Counted from the stretch's first letter, positions 1-9,058 are shown. The stretch: DNA of 64,000 nt from Acinetobacter lwoffii (GCF_002321025.1 NZ_DCLL01000061.1:1-64000); one strand, 5' to 3'. The notes: a model not told the origin generated them from the sequence alone. Translations and numbers: made by a program.

Positions 1-93
1 ACTTGGGATTTGAATCCGCGATGTATGAATCCTTTAAATTGGAAAGAAATTCCTATTTATATGGGGAAGCAATCTGAACTATCCATAAATTGA
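1..93 (+). CDS. 3' end of an unidentified gene (partial)
   Basis: Frame 1 is open from the window edge to a TGA at 91-93 and reads as 30 residues ending IPIYMGKQSELSIN. It could be the C-terminus of a gene that starts upstream of the window. Frame 3 is also open for a similar distance, so the frame is not certain. No family is recognisable from so short a piece. Confidence 0.3.
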   Translation, partial: TWDLNPRCMNPLNWKEIPIYMGKQSELSIN

Positions 94-243
94 TGTATGA
101 GATAAGTTGAAGGTGGCAAAAATAATCAACTATTCATTTAAAAATTCTAATTATACAAATATAGATTAATTGTTTATTTATTGATCATAGAGCACTATCT
201 ATATTTGCCGAGGTTGCTAAAATTCGCGCAATTTTGAATAGAA

Positions 244-840
244 TTGGTGCGTGACGTGTTTGAGAAGTTAGCAGAACAAAGCCTGAACCTGATGGATTGG
301 GAAATTGATAACCATTGGCCCCTAGATTTAGACCAATGTGTCATGATTGCTGCTCCTCATACCAGTAATTGGGATGCACTGTATGCACGACTGGCCTTAA
401 AAGCATTAGGCGTGAATGTTCGCTTAACCATTAAAGACAGTTACATGAAATTGCCATTTGGGCCTTTTGTGCGTGCTATGGGCGGTATCGGGATTGATCG
501 CCGTCCTAAACAGCCGGGTGAGCCTCGTCCGAGCATGGTTCAGCTGATGACGGAATTATTCAAGACCCATCCTAAACTGGTCATGCTGGTGACGCCAGAA
601 GCAACTCGTGCCAAACAGGAACAGTGGAAGACAGGTTTTTATCATGTAGCGATTAATGCAGGTGTGCCGATTGCATTGGCCTATATGGACTATGCCAAGA
701 AGAAAACTGGCGTAGGTAAAATCGTTTATCCGACAGGGGATTATGAAAAAGATATGGCAGAAATCATGGCATTTTATGCAGAGATTCAGCCAAAATTCCC
801 TGAATGCTTTAGCGTAGATCAGCGCTATTATCAGAATTAA
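244..840 (+). CDS. PlsC-like lysophospholipid acyltransferase family protein
   Basis: This is a 198-residue protein of the glycerolipid acyltransferase (PlsC/AGPAT) superfamily. The HX4D catalytic block is visible as HTSNWD at residues 39-44. It is followed by a GGIGIDRR segment near residue 80, the usual acceptor-phosphate block, and a TPEATR block near 118. Members transfer acyl groups from acyl-ACP or acyl-CoA to lysophospholipids or related acceptors at the inner membrane. The protein is short and has no obvious membrane helix, as in compact stand-alone members, so the real acceptor is unknown. The start is TTG at 244 or GTG at 247; a further GTG lies at 256, and no strong ribosome site separates them. 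A terminator follows directly, so it is probably monocistronic. Confidence 0.8.
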   Translation: MVRDVFEKLAEQSLNLMDWEIDNHWPLDLDQCVMIAAPHTSNWDALYARLALKALGVNVRLTIKDSYMKLPFGPFVRAMGGIGIDRRPKQPGEPRPSMVQLMTELFKTHPKLVMLVTPEATRAKQEQWKTGFYHVAINAGVPIALAYMDYAKKKTGVGKIVYPTGDYEKDMAEIMAFYAEIQPKFPECFSVDQRYYQN

Positions 841-852
841 AATTGAGTTGAA

Positions 853-881
853 AAAAAGCAGGAAAATTCTCCTGCTTTTTT
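853..881 (+). terminator. Rho-independent terminator after the acyltransferase
   Basis: An AGCAGGA/TCCTGCT stem with a 6-nt loop is followed by a run of T. It lies about 15 nt after the acyltransferase stop. Confidence 0.85.
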
Positions 882-911
882 ATTGCCTAATCATCATGAA
901 GATTGACAGAC

Positions 912-1238
912 TTAAGATGCATTTTCAGAAGCGGGTAAAATTCCACCCAGATTTTGGCAGGCATCTTTATAAAGATCATATTGTTGCTCCACCACTTCAT
1001 GCAGTGGCAGGTCAAACAGCTCTTCACCTTGATGATACTGTTTGATATAAGACTCGACTTTGGATTTGCTGCTATACAACATCTGCTGATAATAGTCGGT
1101 CATACTGCTATGTGGCATTTGGGCGGTATCTACCTTGGCACAATGGAAATTTTGCAGTAATTGTTCTGATTTTTTCAAATCGCTGGACATACAACCTGCC
1201 AGTAGCAAGGTACTGAGCAATGTCGTGATAAATTTCAT
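912..1238 (-). CDS. Small predicted lipoprotein, unknown function
   Basis: This encodes about 108 residues when started at the ATG of MKFITT (1238). The frame is open a further 11 codons upstream, but the internal start gives a normal lipoprotein signal: two to three charged or polar residues, a Leu-rich core and the lipobox LLAGC. The mature part is hydrophilic and probably helical, with two further cysteines (FHCAK and DACQN) that could form a disulfide in the periplasm. No family is recognised. It lies convergent to the acyltransferase, whose terminator is just beyond its stop. Confidence 0.65.
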   Translation of the reverse strand: MKFITTLLSTLLLAGCMSSDLKKSEQLLQNFHCAKVDTAQMPHSSMTDYYQQMLYSSKSKVESYIKQYHQGEELFDLPLHEVVEQQYDLYKDACQNLGGILPASENAS

Positions 1239-1372
1239 GGAAAGTAGACTAAAGGCTTTATGGGAGCGCACTATTGTAGAAGTAAAACCCGGTCACAAAA
1301 CCTTTTTAATCTACCAAATGGTTAAAAAATAGAACAACAGAATTTGAAAATTCAAGTCCATTCTCTAAACAT

Positions 1373-2134
1373 TTAACCTTTGACCAAGCCACCATCTACA
1401 ATCAGGTTTTGTCCTGTGACGGCACGTGAATAAGGTGACAAAAACATCAGGATTGCAGCAGCAAATTCTTCTGGTGTAATTACGCGGCGTAAAGGCGTCG
1501 ATTGAGCAATCAGGTCAAAGACAATGTCAGGTGTGGCCTTACTGGCATCCGTGGTTTGTAACAGGCCACCAGAGAGCATATTCACATTGATGCCATATTG
1601 TCCCAAGTCCTGCGCCGTGGTGCGGGTAAAGGCCAATAATGCAGCTTTGGCGGTGGTATAGTCATGATAAGGAACCACCGGATTTTGCACCAGGTTTGTA
1701 CCAATATTCACGATCCGGCCAAACCCTGCCTGTTTCATATCATCCAGTGCGGCTTGTGTAGTATTTAAGGCAGCCTGTACTGCACCGCTAAATTGCCGTT
1801 GCAACATATCCCAAGTCAGCGTTTCTACTTTAGGGCGTGCATCACCATTAAATTCAAATTGAATCAGTGCGTTATTGATTACAGCATGAATCGCTTCCCC
1901 GAAATGGGTTTTAGCTGCGGCAAATAAAGCGCGGACCTGATCAGTTTGAGTGACATCTGCCTGATAAATAAATACCTGTTCAGGATACTGCTGGGCCAGC
2001 TGTTCAGCTTGCTGCTGACTGCTATGATAATTGACGACCGCGCGCGCGCCCTCAGCCAGTAAAGCCTGAGTAATGGCTAAACCCAAACCACGTGCACCAC
2101 CAGTAACAAGAACAATCTGATCACGAATCTGCAT
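1373..2134 (-). CDS. Short-chain dehydrogenase/reductase, FabG-like
   Basis: This 253-residue SDR oxidoreductase is annotated in relatives as 3-oxoacyl-ACP reductase. The Rossmann nucleotide-binding motif TGGARGLG is at residues 11-18. The NNA structural motif is at about 87-89, and the active-site Tyr159-x3-Lys163 lies within YTTAK. The C-terminus (AVTGQNLIVDGGLVKG) is typical of classical SDRs. The position normally held by the catalytic Ser, 13 residues before the Tyr, is Thr146. The length matches the classical family. It has no fab neighbours, so a housekeeping FabG role is unlikely; a keto-group reductase of unknown substrate is the safer call. Confidence 0.8.
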   Translation of the reverse strand: MQIRDQIVLVTGGARGLGLAITQALLAEGARAVVNYHSSQQQAEQLAQQYPEQVFIYQADVTQTDQVRALFAAAKTHFGEAIHAVINNALIQFEFNGDARPKVETLTWDMLQRQFSGAVQAALNTTQAALDDMKQAGFGRIVNIGTNLVQNPVVPYHDYTTAKAALLAFTRTTAQDLGQYGINVNMLSGGLLQTTDASKATPDIVFDLIAQSTPLRRVITPEEFAAAILMFLSPYSRAVTGQNLIVDGGLVKG

Positions 2135-2232
2135 AATGATGATCTATATTGACAAAGATTGGCCTTAACATAGCAGTTATTTCACCGGATTCAAGCTTTA
2201 GCGGGGAAGACAGACTCGGCTTGATCTTGTGT

Positions 2233-2967
2233 TTAAATGAATTGGGACGCTAATAGAAAACAGCCTGCACTAAAGAGTAAACTTAAGATCATGCGTTTGA
2301 ACAGTAATTCCGAAATTTTATAAAATAGTTTTGCGCCTAAAATTGCCGGAATACTCACAAAAACAATCAGCAAGGCCATATAGGGTAAATGGCTTTGATT
2401 GATCAGGCCTTGCCATACATAAGTACCCAGCGTGAAAAGCTGAATGGCAAAATTAAAGTGCCGTAAAATATAGCGCTGCTGGGTTTTGGGTAATTGTTTT
2501 AACATCACCCAGGCCGAAGGAATGGCACCGCAAAAACCGCCCAGTCCTCCTAAAATTCCGCCAATAAAACCGATGCAGCTATCAGTCAATTTTCCTGAAT
2601 GCTGAATTGTTTTGAATTGCGGATTGAATAGCATCACCGGACACCACAGTACCAGAAAAAATCCCAAGATCATCTTAAAGGTATCTGCTTGAATGATCTG
2701 CAACAGATAAGTACCCAGCGGCACGCCAATCAGACCAGCAATCAGATAAGGCAGCACCAACTGCCTGGATAAAACTAGCTGCTTTTTTTCCTGACTGAGT
2801 GAAATCACATGACTCCAGATCGAGGCAAATACCAGCAAGGGCGCGGCCAGTTGCGGAGGCAGCACCCAGACCCAGAAAGACATGGCGATCAGGGCAAAGG
2901 CAAAGCCGGTCAGCCCCTGGACAAAACCTGCGACCATTGCACCAAGAATAAATAACAGCCAAGTCAT
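2233..2967 (-). CDS. TauE/SafE-family sulfite exporter-like permease
   Basis: This 244-residue, very hydrophobic protein has about eight predicted membrane segments arranged as two repeats. The repeats carry the glycine-rich GLTGFAFALIAM (residues about 19-30) and GGLGGFCGAIPS (about 140-151) segments typical of TauE/SafE (DUF81) anion exporters. The family moves sulfite, sulfoacetate or other organic sulfur anions across the inner membrane, but substrates are rarely predictable from sequence. There is no sulfur-metabolism gene alongside. The SDR gene follows about 100 nt downstream on the same strand and could be co-transcribed. Confidence 0.8.
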   Translation of the reverse strand: MTWLLFILGAMVAGFVQGLTGFAFALIAMSFWVWVLPPQLAAPLLVFASIWSHVISLSQEKKQLVLSRQLVLPYLIAGLIGVPLGTYLLQIIQADTFKMILGFFLVLWCPVMLFNPQFKTIQHSGKLTDSCIGFIGGILGGLGGFCGAIPSAWVMLKQLPKTQQRYILRHFNFAIQLFTLGTYVWQGLINQSHLPYMALLIVFVSIPAILGAKLFYKISELLFKRMILSLLFSAGCFLLASQFI

Positions 2968-3110
2968 AAGGATCAGGTCATAAGCAAAGGCAGCAGTATT
3001 CTCAAGATTTAAACAAAAGCCAAGCTTCCATTTAGCTGGATTTATGCAAATGAAAGTTCAAATTCTCATAAAAGCATGAATGCTAATTAAGAAAAAAGAG
3101 GTTTACGGCC

Positions 3111-3182
3111 ATGCATAAAACATGCATAAATCTCTACAAGAGTGCAACAATGGCTCCGTTCACTCTCCATGAACTCGCCTGA
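3111..3182 (+). other. Possible 23-codon upstream ORF with a direct repeat
   Basis: A short ATG frame (3111-3182, stop TGA) follows a good AAGAGG ribosome site with a 9-nt spacer. It ends 31 nt before the start of the charged lipoprotein. Its first codons overlap a perfect 10-bp direct repeat CATGCATAAA at 3110-3119 and 3121-3130. It could be a leader peptide or a chance frame. Confidence 0.2.
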
Positions 3183-3213
3183 TACTGACAGAGTGCAGTA
3201 AGAGGTGATGGAC

Positions 3214-3426
3214 ATGATGAAAAAAGTGATATTACTTTCTGTATTGGCTGTGTCATTAACCGGTTGTGTGGTTGATCCTTGGGATGATGATTATCGTGGC
3301 AACAGAGATCGTAATGGACATTATGATCGAGACCACAGAAATCATGACTGGAAAAATAAGGACCATAAAGATCATCGGGATTGGAAACGTGACCGAGATA
3401 ACCGCGACTGGCGCCGTGATCGTTAA
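3214..3426 (+). CDS. Small, highly charged Asp/Arg/His-rich lipoprotein
   Basis: This 70-residue protein begins with a lipoprotein signal: MMKK, a Leu/Val core and the lipobox SLTGC, giving acylated Cys18. The mature 52 residues are almost entirely Asp, Arg, His, Asn, Lys and Trp in short degenerate repeats (for example RDNRDWRRDR). It is probably disordered and could bind metal, nucleic acid or anionic polymer at the envelope. The ATG at 3214 was chosen because AGAGG at 3201-3205 is 8 nt upstream; GTG 3205 and ATG 3208 overlap that site. Similar short charged lipoproteins are common in Acinetobacter, but no function is known to me. Confidence 0.7.
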   Translation: MMKKVILLSVLAVSLTGCVVDPWDDDYRGNRDRNGHYDRDHRNHDWKNKDHKDHRDWKRDRDNRDWRRDR

Positions 3427-3457
3427 TCACAGTCTTTAAATTTGACTGACTACAATG

Positions 3458-3488
3458 ACAAAAAGGATTCCACTGAGGAATCCTTTTT
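3458..3488. terminator. Bidirectional terminator
   Basis: An AAAAAGGATTCC/GGAATCCTTTTTT stem with an ACTGA loop lies between the charged lipoprotein and the convergent rsmD. A-tract and T-tract on either side make it usable in both directions. Confidence 0.85.
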
Positions 3489-3513
3489 TAATGGCTCTTC
3501 AAAACAATTTAAA

Positions 3514-4071
3514 TCAAGAAATACTTTTTTGATAAAGCCCCGCACGAACTGTACCGGCTTTGGTATTTTTAATTAAACGCCATGAGGACGGTAATTTAAG
3601 TAATTGTAAATCACGATCTGCTTCTACATAAATATAGGCATTGTCCTTGATCAGAGGATCTGCCTTTAGCGCTAGTTCTTCCCATAAATCCAGGCTATAT
3701 GGCGGATCTAGAAAAACCAGATCAAACTGTGCCTGAAGGGTAGACAAAGCTTGCTGCGCCGTAGCCACTTTTAATTGTGCACGTGCTTTGGTGACTTTTA
3801 AAAGTTCCAGATTTTGGGTCAGAAATTGTGCCTGAGTACGATCCGGCTCAATCATCACCACTGATGCAGCACCACGCGATAATGCCTCAAACGCCAATGC
3901 CCCAGAACCGGCACAAATATCCAACACCTGGGCATTTTGTACATCCCACATCAGCCAATTAAACAGTGTTTCCCGAACACGGTCAGGCGTCGGGCGCAAA
4001 CCCTCAATGCTGGCAAAAGGCAGTTGGCGGCGTTTCCAGTCACCACCAATAATTCGAAGCTGGTTTTTCAT
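3514..4071 (-). CDS. rsmD: 16S rRNA (guanine(966)-N2)-methyltransferase RsmD
   Basis: This 185-residue methyltransferase acts in the cytoplasm on G966 of 16S rRNA in the assembled 30S subunit, using S-adenosylmethionine. Visible hallmarks are the N-terminal RIIGGDWKRRQL segment, the SAM-binding loop DICAGSGALAFEAL (about residues 48-61) and the base-flipping catalytic motif DPPY (about 122-125). Length is normal for the family. The gene starts 2 nt after the stop of the PBP2 gene and is presumably co-transcribed with it. Confidence 0.95.
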   Translation of the reverse strand: MKNQLRIIGGDWKRRQLPFASIEGLRPTPDRVRETLFNWLMWDVQNAQVLDICAGSGALAFEALSRGAASVVMIEPDRTQAQFLTQNLELLKVTKARAQLKVATAQQALSTLQAQFDLVFLDPPYSLDLWEELALKADPLIKDNAYIYVEADRDLQLLKLPSSWRLIKNTKAGTVRAGLYQKSIS

Positions 4072-4073
4072 CT

Positions 4074-6125
4074 TTAATCTCGCTCTACCGGTGTCGGAGC
4101 AGGTGTTGCTGCGGGAGATGCAGCCGTATTTGCAGAAGTCGGAGCAGCATTGTCGGGCTGGTCACTGGCTGGAACGGCACTAGATGCTGCATCCTGACTC
4201 AACATGCCTGCACCACTTGGCAATTCAGCTGGCTTGATTCCGGCCGTCATCAGACCACCACTTAATTGGTGGCCTTGTGGGCGTACCGGATTTTTATCTT
4301 TATGCAGTAACCAGTAATCAAAAATTGGACGGGCCAGAGCCGTTGCGGCACTACCACCGCGACCATTTTCCAGAATAACTGCAATCGCGATTTCAGGATT
4401 TTCAGCAGGTGCAAAACCGACAAACAGGCCATGATCCAGCTGACGGTCAGTCAATAAGGATTCATTATAGCGCTTGCCCTGAGCAATACTTTTTACCTGT
4501 GCCGTACCGGTTTTTCCGGCAATAGAATATTGTAAGCCGCTTTTGATGCCTCGGCCTGTACCGGATTGAATCACGTCCACCATCGCATCACGCATTTTGA
4601 TCCAGTCTTCTTCCTGACCATTAAAATCGATCTTGCCATGCGTGCCATTATGCACCTTGAACGGTTTGGCACCGCGACTTTCGCGCAGAACATGGGGAAT
4701 GACTTTATTGCCATGGTTGGCGGTAATGGCTGTGGCCATAGCCAGCTGCAATGGCGTTGAAGTAAAAGCACCCTGACCAATACTGACAGAAATGGTTTCA
4801 CCACGTGACCATTTGGCCTTGCGGGTACGCATTTTCCATTCCGGGTTTGGATACAGTCCTGAGCTTTCACTTGGTAAGTCCACGCCGGTTTTTTCCCCAA
4901 AGCCAAACTGACGCATCCAGGTATTCATTTTTTCAATACCCATGCGGTAGGACATGACATAGAAATAAGTATCACAGGAGACGACTTGGGCCTTATGCAT
5001 ATTCACTGCGCCATGCCCGGATTTTTTATGGTCACGGAAACGGTGACTGTCTCCCGGCAGGCTGAAATAACCCGGATCAGAAATAGTGGTATCCCAGTCC
5101 ACCAAACCATGATGCAGACCACCGAGTGCAAACATTGGTTTAATAGTAGAGCCAGGCGGATAAACCCCTTGCACGGCACGGTTATATAAAGGTTGATCAA
5201 GGTTATCACGCAGGAACGAATAATCTTTGGTGCTGATCCCGGTCACAAACAGGTTAGGGTTAAAACTTGGACTGGAGACCAGCGCCAGAATTTCCCCGGT
5301 TTTGGGATTCATCGCCACAATCGCGCCACGACGCCCGGCCAGTTGCTCCGAAGCGACTACCTGCAAGCCGTAATCCAGTGACAGGAACAGATCATTACCA
5401 CGTACCGGATCTTTACGGCCCAAATGACGCAGCACATTACCAAAGGCATCTGCTTCTACCGATTCATTTCCCGGCACACCATGTAAAAGTTCTTCATAGG
5501 ATTTTTCCACACCGATTTTTCCGATCAGGTTGGTTCCAGCATAGAGATCCTTATCAATTGATTTCAGTTCTTTGTCATTAATCCGACCGACATAACCAAT
5601 CACATGTGCGAACAGGTCACCATGCGGATAGTAGCGGGTCATCTGGGTTTCAATATTCACGCCCGGAAATTGATATTTCACTTCACTGAAACGGGCAATA
5701 TCATTTTCATTCAGGTTGAGCTTGATTGAAACCCGTTCGGTTTTACGTGCTGTTTTAATCCGGGTTTGAAAGCGTTCAAGATCTTCTTCGGTCAATTCCA
5801 GAATCGGTTTCAGGCGTTCGAGCGTTTGATCGATATCCTGTACGTCAGCACGACTTAAAGTGGCAGTAAATACTGGATAGTTATCGGCCAGCAACACGCC
5901 GTTACGGTCATAAATATAACCACGCGCTGGCGGCAAAGGTTGTAGACGAATCCGGTTCTCATCAGAAGCTGTAGTAAAGCTTTCAAAGTTGAACAGTTGC
6001 AAATAGGCATAGCGGCTGACCAGCAGCAGCATAAAGAAAATGACAATCCCCATGGAAATCAAGACTCGACTGCGATAGATGCGCTTTTCTTGTTGTGCGT
6101 TTTTTAAAGGAAAGTGCTGCTTCAT
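4074..6125 (-). CDS. mrdA: Penicillin-binding protein 2 (elongasome transpeptidase)
   Basis: This is the class B transpeptidase that cross-links peptidoglycan during cell elongation. It starts at the ATG at 6125 (MKQHFPLK), giving 683 residues; the frame extends 14 codons further but without the usual cytoplasmic tail. One membrane anchor (about residues 22-44) is followed by the PBP dimerisation region with the RGYIYDRNG motif. The transpeptidase domain has Ser326-T-I-Lys329 (SxxK), SCD (SxN equivalent) and KTGTAQ. The last 60 or so residues form an Ala/Pro/Ser-rich, probably disordered tail. rodA is not adjacent; rsmD follows by 2 nt. It is the target of mecillinam-type beta-lactams. Confidence 0.95.
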   Translation of the reverse strand: MKQHFPLKNAQQEKRIYRSRVLISMGIVIFFMLLLVSRYAYLQLFNFESFTTASDENRIRLQPLPPARGYIYDRNGVLLADNYPVFTATLSRADVQDIDQTLERLKPILELTEEDLERFQTRIKTARKTERVSIKLNLNENDIARFSEVKYQFPGVNIETQMTRYYPHGDLFAHVIGYVGRINDKELKSIDKDLYAGTNLIGKIGVEKSYEELLHGVPGNESVEADAFGNVLRHLGRKDPVRGNDLFLSLDYGLQVVASEQLAGRRGAIVAMNPKTGEILALVSSPSFNPNLFVTGISTKDYSFLRDNLDQPLYNRAVQGVYPPGSTIKPMFALGGLHHGLVDWDTTISDPGYFSLPGDSHRFRDHKKSGHGAVNMHKAQVVSCDTYFYVMSYRMGIEKMNTWMRQFGFGEKTGVDLPSESSGLYPNPEWKMRTRKAKWSRGETISVSIGQGAFTSTPLQLAMATAITANHGNKVIPHVLRESRGAKPFKVHNGTHGKIDFNGQEEDWIKMRDAMVDVIQSGTGRGIKSGLQYSIAGKTGTAQVKSIAQGKRYNESLLTDRQLDHGLFVGFAPAENPEIAIAVILENGRGGSAATALARPIFDYWLLHKDKNPVRPQGHQLSGGLMTAGIKPAELPSGAGMLSQDAASSAVPASDQPDNAAPTSANTAASPAATPAPTPVERD

Positions 6126-6363
6126 ACGCGATCGACTTAAGACCTGAGAGTGGTAGAAAAGAATCAAAGTGGAGTATTCTAACGCAACTGCACTTGATTT
6201 GATAATGAAAAACTGCCCTTACAATCAGTTCCTTTAAGCTTTGACTTTGCAGACATTAAAATTGTAAAGTGCTGTATATAAGAGTTGTGATAATTCTGCT
6301 AGAGTAAAATCTAATAAAAATAGGACTATACCAAAAACTATAATTAAGGAAGATGGTGAAGGA

Positions 6364-6882
6364 ATGAACAAGGTTTACCCTTTGTTAGCGTTTGCATTGT
6401 GGGCGAACGGGGCTTATGCACATGATCAGATTAATAATACTGCAACCAAAATAGAGCCTGCTCAGGCAAAAGCCTTTAATGTGGGCGTGGGTTTTACCCA
6501 GAAATTACTGCATTTAAATACCGAATGGGTGAACCCTTATGGGATTGCTTATGTGAAAGGTGGTGTTTTTCTGGATGATGATCGTACGATTGGCGGTCAG
6601 GCAGGCTTTCGTTATCCTGCACATCTCACCGGCAAAGACAAAAATGGTTATTATGTCGGGGTTTATGCCGGTCATATCGACAGCAAACAGGTTGATGGCG
6701 AGTATGAAGGCCGTTTAGGTGCTGGCGTTGATTTGGCCTATGTTTTGCTTAGTTCAGAACGGATCAGCAGTTTTAGTATCGGGATCGGTGCCGGAGAGAA
6801 ACTCGAAGACCGAAATGGTCGTGCTGTGGCTGAAACAGAACCCCGGCTACAATTTTCCTATACTTTAAGTATCGGTTTATAG
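6364..6882 (+). CDS. Exported, probably outer-membrane beta-barrel protein
   Basis: This 172-residue protein has a cleavable signal peptide (MNKVYPLLAFALWANGAYA, cut before HDQ). The mature chain shows alternating polar/aromatic beta-strand patterns such as GIAYVKGGVFL, GYYVGVYAGHI and LQFSYTLSIGL. It resembles small YfaZ-type barrel proteins of unknown function, but I cannot confirm the family. The C-terminus ends in Leu rather than the classical Phe. It stands alone, with about 65 nt before the next gene. Confidence 0.6.
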   Translation: MNKVYPLLAFALWANGAYAHDQINNTATKIEPAQAKAFNVGVGFTQKLLHLNTEWVNPYGIAYVKGGVFLDDDRTIGGQAGFRYPAHLTGKDKNGYYVGVYAGHIDSKQVDGEYEGRLGAGVDLAYVLLSSERISSFSIGIGAGEKLEDRNGRAVAETEPRLQFSYTLSIGL

Positions 6883-6947
6883 ACAAAATATTCGACCTTA
6901 TTAATATGTGTATTCTGTGAACAAAAAATTAAATATGGAAGTTATGC

Positions 6948-8264
6948 ATGCTTGAGTACGTCAACGAGTTGTGGCAAACCTTTGTAAACCGCCCGGATTT
7001 TTGGGCCGTGCTCAGCATTATTCCAGTGACTGCATTTGTAACCTGGGCTCACGTCTGGATGGCGCTGAAAATGGTCTTTTATCCGATCAATTTTTGGGGT
7101 TTCCATCTCGGGCCTTTACCTGTGGGCTGGCAAGGGATTGTGCCACGCAAAGCTGGACGTATTTCAGGCATTATTACCGATAACACACTGTCAAAATTAG
7201 GCTCTATCCGCGAATTTTTACAGGCGATGGATCCGGATGATATGGCACGCATCATTGGCGAGCAGGTCGGTTTCGAACTGGAACACCTGATTGATGAAGT
7301 GATGATGGATCGCAATGCGGTGCTCTGGGAAAACCTACCTTTTGCTATTAAGCGCAGAATTTATGCACAAGCACAAAAACAAATGCCGGCAATTTTGCGT
7401 GAATTAGTGACTGAGCTGACCATGAACGTCGAGTCACTTGTAGATATGCGTGAAATGGTAGTGAGCCAGATGGAAGGCGACCGTCGCTTGATGGTGCGGA
7501 TGTTCCTGAAGGTGGGTCAAAAAGAGATCAATTTTATCTGGCATATCAGTGCCCTCATCGGGATGTTCTTTGGTATTTTTCAGATGATTGTCTGGTTTGT
7601 GGTGCCGTGGCACTGGACTGTACCGTTTTGGGCTGCGATCTGGGGCTTTTTGACCAACTGGATCGCGATCTGGATGGTATTCAACCCGCTCTATCCACAT
7701 CCGGTGAAGTACCCGCAATTCTTTGCCCGTACTGCAAACCGCAAGTTTCCGTGGATCAAACCGGTGATTCCGCGTATTGGCACCTATAACATACAAGGCG
7801 CATTTATGAAACGTCAGGATGAAGTCTCTGACGTCTTCGCAAGTGTAGTCACAGAAGATCTGATTACGTTAAAATCGATCATGACCGAGATGATGTATGG
7901 CGGCAGAAAAGATAAAACCCGCCGCATTATCAAACGTCATATTAATGAAATTATGGAAACACCCCTGGTTCGGACCTCTTTACAGCTGTCTTTAGGACCA
8001 AAAGAGTATGCAAAACTCAAGACGGACTTGATCGATCGCTCGATTGAAATTACGATGGTGCCTGTATGCGACCCAGCATTTAATGCGAGCCGTGCACAGA
8101 AAATCTATCAAATGTTTAGAGACCGCATACGCGAGTTGACTCCGAAAGAGTTTCAGAACCTTTTACGTCCTGCATTTCAGGAAGATGAATGGATTCTGAT
8201 TTTATTGGGTGGGGTAACCGGTTTTGTCGCGGGTTTAATCCATTTGTTTGTGGCTTTCTTATAA
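6948..8264 (+). CDS. DUF445 family inner-membrane protein
   Basis: This 438-residue protein has an N-terminal membrane helix (about 17-40). A conserved region follows with YPINFWGFHLGPLPVGWQGIVP and KAGRISGIITD, which is typical of DUF445. Two central helices with the WGFLTNWIAIWMVFNPLYP signature come next, then a long helical soluble region and a C-terminal helix (IILGG...LIHLFVAFL). The family role is unknown. The start is the ATG at 6948, preceded by GGAA at 7 nt; an ATG at 6944 is out of frame. adk follows after 75 nt, with a short ACAATC/GATTGT hairpin (8281-8296) in between. Confidence 0.8.
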   Translation: MLEYVNELWQTFVNRPDFWAVLSIIPVTAFVTWAHVWMALKMVFYPINFWGFHLGPLPVGWQGIVPRKAGRISGIITDNTLSKLGSIREFLQAMDPDDMARIIGEQVGFELEHLIDEVMMDRNAVLWENLPFAIKRRIYAQAQKQMPAILRELVTELTMNVESLVDMREMVVSQMEGDRRLMVRMFLKVGQKEINFIWHISALIGMFFGIFQMIVWFVVPWHWTVPFWAAIWGFLTNWIAIWMVFNPLYPHPVKYPQFFARTANRKFPWIKPVIPRIGTYNIQGAFMKRQDEVSDVFASVVTEDLITLKSIMTEMMYGGRKDKTRRIIKRHINEIMETPLVRTSLQLSLGPKEYAKLKTDLIDRSIEITMVPVCDPAFNASRAQKIYQMFRDRIRELTPKEFQNLLRPAFQEDEWILILLGGVTGFVAGLIHLFVAFL

Positions 8265-8339
8265 TGAGATGCCGGGGGACACAATCGGGCGATTGTGGTC
8301 GTGGCGTCATACATATTGTTTAAATGAGGATGTTTATAT

Positions 8340-8999
8340 ATGCGCATTATCTTACTCGGACCACCTGGAGCAGGTAAAGGTACACAAGCTCAGTTGATCT
8401 GTAAGCGCTACAATATCCCACAAATTTCAACCGGTGATATGCTCCGTGCTGCAATTCGTGAAGGAACTGAATTAGGTCTACAAGCTAAAAGTGTCATGGA
8501 CAATGGCGGTTTGGTTTCTGATGAGTTGATCATTGGTCTGGTAAAAGAGCGTATTGCGCAACCTGACTGTGTAAATGGCTGCATTTTTGATGGTTTCCCG
8601 CGTACCATTCCTCAAGCAGAAGCTTTGGAAAATGAAGGCATCAACATCGATCACGTGATTGAAATTGATGTACCAGATGAAGAGATCGTACAACGTCTTT
8701 CTGGCCGTCGTCAGCACCCGGCATCTGGTCGTGTGTATCACATCGTTTACAACCCGCCAAAAGTGGAAGGTAAAGATGACGAAACGGGTGAAGATCTGGT
8801 TCAGCGTCCTGATGACCAGGAAGCAACCATTCGTAAGCGTCTAGGTTCTTACCACACTGAAACCGAGCAACTGGTTGGTTTCTATCAAGGCCGTGCAGCG
8901 TCTGGTGAAAATGCACCAACTTATGACAAGCTAAACGGTTTACGTCCAATCGATGAAGTTCAGACTGATCTTTTCGCGATTCTGGATCAGGCAAAATAA
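8340..8999 (+). CDS. adk: Adenylate kinase
   Basis: Catalyses ATP + AMP to 2 ADP in the cytoplasm. The 219-residue protein carries the P-loop GPPGAGKGTQ (residues about 7-16), the AMP-binding STGDMLR segment (about 30-36), DGFPRT (about 84-89) and the LID region with RVYHIVYNPPK (about 124-134). As in other proteobacterial long-form enzymes, the LID lacks the zinc cysteines. GAGGA lies 9 nt before the ATG. A strong terminator follows. Confidence 0.97.
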   Translation: MRIILLGPPGAGKGTQAQLICKRYNIPQISTGDMLRAAIREGTELGLQAKSVMDNGGLVSDELIIGLVKERIAQPDCVNGCIFDGFPRTIPQAEALENEGINIDHVIEIDVPDEEIVQRLSGRRQHPASGRVYHIVYNPPKVEGKDDETGEDLVQRPDDQEATIRKRLGSYHTETEQLVGFYQGRAASGENAPTYDKLNGLRPIDEVQTDLFAILDQAK

Positions 9000-9026
9000 T
9001 CGGCTGACGATGATTTTGACAATCGG

Positions 9027-9058
9027 AGAGCCCTAAGTCATATTAGGGCTCTTTTTTA
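9027..9058 (+). terminator. adk terminator
   Basis: A GAGCCCTAA/TTAGGGCTC hairpin followed by TTTTTT lies 28 nt after the adk stop. Confidence 0.9.

Noticed and set aside
8281..8296. ACAATC/GATTGT palindrome before adk as a terminator
   Set aside because: Short stem without a T-run. It may be a local hairpin only.
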